Source: Eubacteriales bacterium (GTDB lineage Bacteria > Bacillota > Clostridia > Lachnospirales > Lachnospiraceae). Taken from it: a stretch of DNA of 64,000 nucleotides. The notes below the pieces were generated by a model. The model was not told the DNA's origin. It saw nothing but the letters and a program-made list of their open reading frames with translations, and did not search any database. Numbering within the stretch: the stretch's first letter is position 1; each line of letters begins with the position of its first letter. The stretch covers positions 62,001 to 126,000 of the forward strand of contig JAUNDP010000003.1 of NCBI GenBank assembly GCA_030526005.1, in the 5' to 3' direction. Positions 61,801-64,000 of this stretch are shown here, in pieces. The position numbers and the translations under genes were made by a program.

Positions 61801-64000
61801 GTGGAAGATAATATTTTTGACAAGATAGAGGAAATTGATCTGAAAAAGACAATGGAAGACTCCTATATTGACTATGCGATGAGTGTTATTGCAGCGCGCG
61901 CTCTTCCGGATGTCCGCGACGGATTAAAACCGGTACAGCGCCGTGTACTGTATTCTATGATTGAACTGAACAATGGTCCGGACAAACCACACAGAAAATG
62001 TGCGCGTATTGTCGGCGATACGATGGGTAAATATCATCCGCACGGCGACAGTTCAATTTACGGAGCGCTGGTCAATCTGGCACAGGACTGGTCGACACGG
62101 TATCCGTTGGTGGACGGTCATGGAAACTTTGGATCTGTGGATGGAGACGGGGCTGCCGCGATGCGTTATACGGAAGCTCGTCTCAGCAAAATCTCTATGG
62201 AGATGCTTGCTGATATCAATAAAAACACAGTGGATTTTGTTCCAAACTTTGATGAGACAGAGCAGGAACCTTCTGTGCTTCCATCCAGATATCCGAATCT
62301 TCTTGTAAATGGAGCTTCCGGTATTGCGGTGGGAATGGCGACGAATATCCCGCCTCATAATCTGAATGAGGTCATTCACGCAGTGGTCAAGATGATCGAC
62401 AATCGAATCTTAGAAGACCGCAAGACGAGCATCGAAGAGATCATGCAGATTATCAAAGGACCAGACTTCCCGACAGGAGCCAAGATTCTGGGAAGAAGGG
62501 GAATCGAGGAGGCATACCGCACAGGAAGAGGAAAATTAAAAGTGCGCGCCGTGACAGAGATTGAATCCATGCCGAACGGAAAGAGCAGAATCGTGGTTTC
62601 TGAACTGCCGTATCTGGTAAACAAGGCAAGACTGATTGAAAAGATTGCGGAACTGGTGCGCGATAAAAAGATTGACGGAATCACTGCCATCACAGATGAA
62701 TCAAACCGTGAAGGAATGAGAATCAGTATTGAACTGAGACGTGATGTCAATGCAAATGTGGTATTGAACCGTCTGTATAAACATACACAGCTTCAGGATA
62801 CGTTCGGTGTAATCATGCTGGCGCTTGTGGATAATCAGCCAAAAGTGATGAATTTGCTTGATATGCTGAACTATTATATCCAGCATCAGGAAGAAGTGGT
62901 CACAAGAAGAACACAGTATGAATTAAATAAAGCGCAGGAGCGCGCCCACATCTTAGAGGGACTCCTTGTGGCGCTGGATCACATCGATGAAGTAATCAGC
63001 CTGATCAGAGGTTCTCAGAATATCCAGGAAGCAAAAGCACAGCTGATGGAACGGTTTGCACTTTCCGACACGCAGGCACAGGCCATTGTGGATATGAGAC
63101 TGAAAGCGCTGACCGGTCTGGAAAGAGGAAAGCTGGAGACAGAATATCAGGAACTGATGAAGAAAATAGATGAACTGAAAGCAATTCTGGAAGATGAAAA
63201 GCTGCTGCTTGGTGTGATCCGAACAGAAATTTTGGCAATCGGAGAAAAATATGGCGATGAGAGAAGAACACACATCGGCGCAGATGAGTCCGACTTATCC
63301 ACAGAAGATTTGATTCCGGTGGAAAACGTTGTGATTTCCATGACAAAACTGGGATATATCAAACGTATGACAGTGGATAATTTCAGAAGCCAGAACCGCG
63401 GCGGCAAGGGAATCAAAGGAATGCAGATTATAGAAGATGATTACATCGAAGAACTGCTGATGACAACGACGCATCACTATCTGATGTTCTTCACGAATAC
63501 AGGAAGAGTGTACCGTTTAAAAGCATATGAAATTCCGGAGGCAGGAAGAAATGCGAGAGGTACAGCGATCATCAATCTGCTTCAGCTGATGCCGGACGAA
63601 AAGATTACAGCGATCATCCCGATTCGGGAATACAAAGAGGGACGCTACCTGTTTATGGCGACAAAACGTGGAATTGTGAAGAAAACACCGATTACGGATT
63701 ATGCAAATGTCAGAAAAACAGGACTTGCAGCGATCACTCTGCGGGAAGACGATGAACTGATCGAAGTGAAATCGACGAACAATAAAAAAGATATTTTCCT
63801 GGTTACGAAGTTTGGACAGTGTATCCGGTTCCATGAGACGGATGTGCGCAGCACAGGAAGAGTCTCCATGGGTGTAATCGGAATGAATTTGTCTCCGGAC
63901 GATGAGGTGGTCGGAATGCAGCTTGATACACAGGGGCAGTATCTGCTGATTGTATCTGAGAAAGGTATGGGCAAGCTGACTTCCATCGACGAATTTACGA
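61801..64000 (+). CDS. gyrA: DNA gyrase subunit A (C-terminus beyond window)
   Basis: The frame begins at GTG 61801 ([18 protein letters not shown]) after AGGAGGAGAGAAAGC and runs 733 codons to the window edge, so the last part of the C-terminal beta-pinwheel domain is missing. The catalytic Tyr is in [11 protein letters not shown] at residue 123, and [16 protein letters not shown] holds the quinolone-determining region. Ser84 corresponds to E. coli Ser83, whereas the position of E. coli Asp87 is Gly88. A GyrA-box-like [10 protein letters not shown] is present near 535, as expected for gyrase rather than topoisomerase IV. It forms A2B2 gyrase with the preceding GyrB. Confidence 0.97.
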   Translation, partial: MEDNIFDKIEEIDLKKTMEDSYIDYAMSVIAARALPDVRDGLKPVQRRVLYSMIELNNGPDKPHRKCARIVGDTMGKYHPHGDSSIYGALVNLAQDWSTRYPLVDGHGNFGSVDGDGAAAMRYTEARLSKISMEMLADINKNTVDFVPNFDETEQEPSVLPSRYPNLLVNGASGIAVGMATNIPPHNLNEVIHAVVKMIDNRILEDRKTSIEEIMQIIKGPDFPTGAKILGRRGIEEAYRTGRGKLKVRAVTEIESMPNGKSRIVVSELPYLVNKARLIEKIAELVRDKKIDGITAITDESNREGMRISIELRRDVNANVVLNRLYKHTQLQDTFGVIMLALVDNQPKVMNLLDMLNYYIQHQEEVVTRRTQYELNKAQERAHILEGLLVALDHIDEVISLIRGSQNIQEAKAQLMERFALSDTQAQAIVDMRLKALTGLERGKLETEYQELMKKIDELKAILEDEKLLLGVIRTEILAIGEKYGDERRTHIGADESDLSTEDLIPVENVVISMTKLGYIKRMTVDNFRSQNRGGKGIKGMQIIEDDYIEELLMTTTHHYLMFFTNTGRVYRLKAYEIPEAGRNARGTAIINLLQLMPDEKITAIIPIREYKEGRYLFMATKRGIVKKTPITDYANVRKTGLAAITLREDDELIEVKSTNNKKDIFLVTKFGQCIRFHETDVRSTGRVSMGVIGMNLSPDDEVVGMQLDTQGQYLLIVSEKGMGKLTSIDEFT

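Overview
The window is the origin-of-replication region of a low-GC Firmicute, almost certainly a gut Lachnospiraceae (Clostridia). Evidence: the order rpmH-rnpA-yidD-yidC-jag / oriC / dnaA-dnaN-S4 protein-recF-gyrB-gyrA, nearby parAB, mnmE-mnmG-rsmG and serS, family-typical small proteins (DUF3881-like and DUF4446-like), and strong AGGAGG ribosome binding sites. The genus cannot be fixed from the sequence alone. Replication probably starts at about 55.0-57.1 kb. Nearly everything to the left is on the minus strand and everything to the right on the plus strand, so most genes run with the fork. The exceptions are an exonuclease, a restriction-modification pair, a phosphoesterase and an alpha/beta hydrolase.

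Layout. 0-12 kb: a truncated TPR protein, a 1.2 kb AT-rich gap with a near-consensus promoter and a 28-codon ORF, an aconitase-family hydratase with its CdaR/PucR-type regulator, an orphan MsmX/UgpC sugar-ABC ATPase, a DEDDh exonuclease, and a D,D-carboxypeptidase next to a degenerate tyrosine recombinase. 12-14 kb: an AT-rich type II restriction-modification island (Bsp6I-like nuclease plus m5C methylase). 14-20 kb: an AgrC-like/LytTR two-component pair, a secreted carboxylesterase and recD2. 20-26 kb: an Opp/Nik-type ABC transporter headed by a PIG-L family protein that has lost its metal ligands. 26-34 kb: a complete glycine cleavage operon (gcvT-H-PA-PB-lplA-lpdA) behind a tandem glycine riboswitch. 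34-40 kb: a membrane phosphoesterase, a FecBCD-type metal/chelate ABC operon headed by a methyltransferase, and tRNA-Arg(CCU) next to a broken tRNA-Arg(UCU). 40-54 kb: serS, parB-parA, two parS sites, a probable structured RNA, and the rsmG/mnmG/mnmE and jag/yidC/yidD/rnpA/rpmH blocks. 54-64 kb: oriC and dnaA to gyrA (cut by the window edge).

Most notable observations. (1) The PIG-L/Opp operon and the methyltransferase/FecBCD operon share a 22-bp element, with two mismatches, placed identically against near-consensus promoters. This points to a common regulon, probably for uptake of a metal or metal chelate. Neither substrate-binding protein has a lipobox cysteine, and the PIG-L protein looks like a pseudoenzyme. 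(2) One parS site is the exact centre of a 52-bp perfect palindrome that also looks like a transcription terminator. (3) oriC contains an exact 104-bp duplication, each copy holding a 21-bp-arm inverted repeat made of DnaA boxes. (4) An unassigned structured RNA with a promoter, a nested stem and a terminator lies between parS and a coiled-coil gene. All statements rest on reading the sequence. No database search was run.
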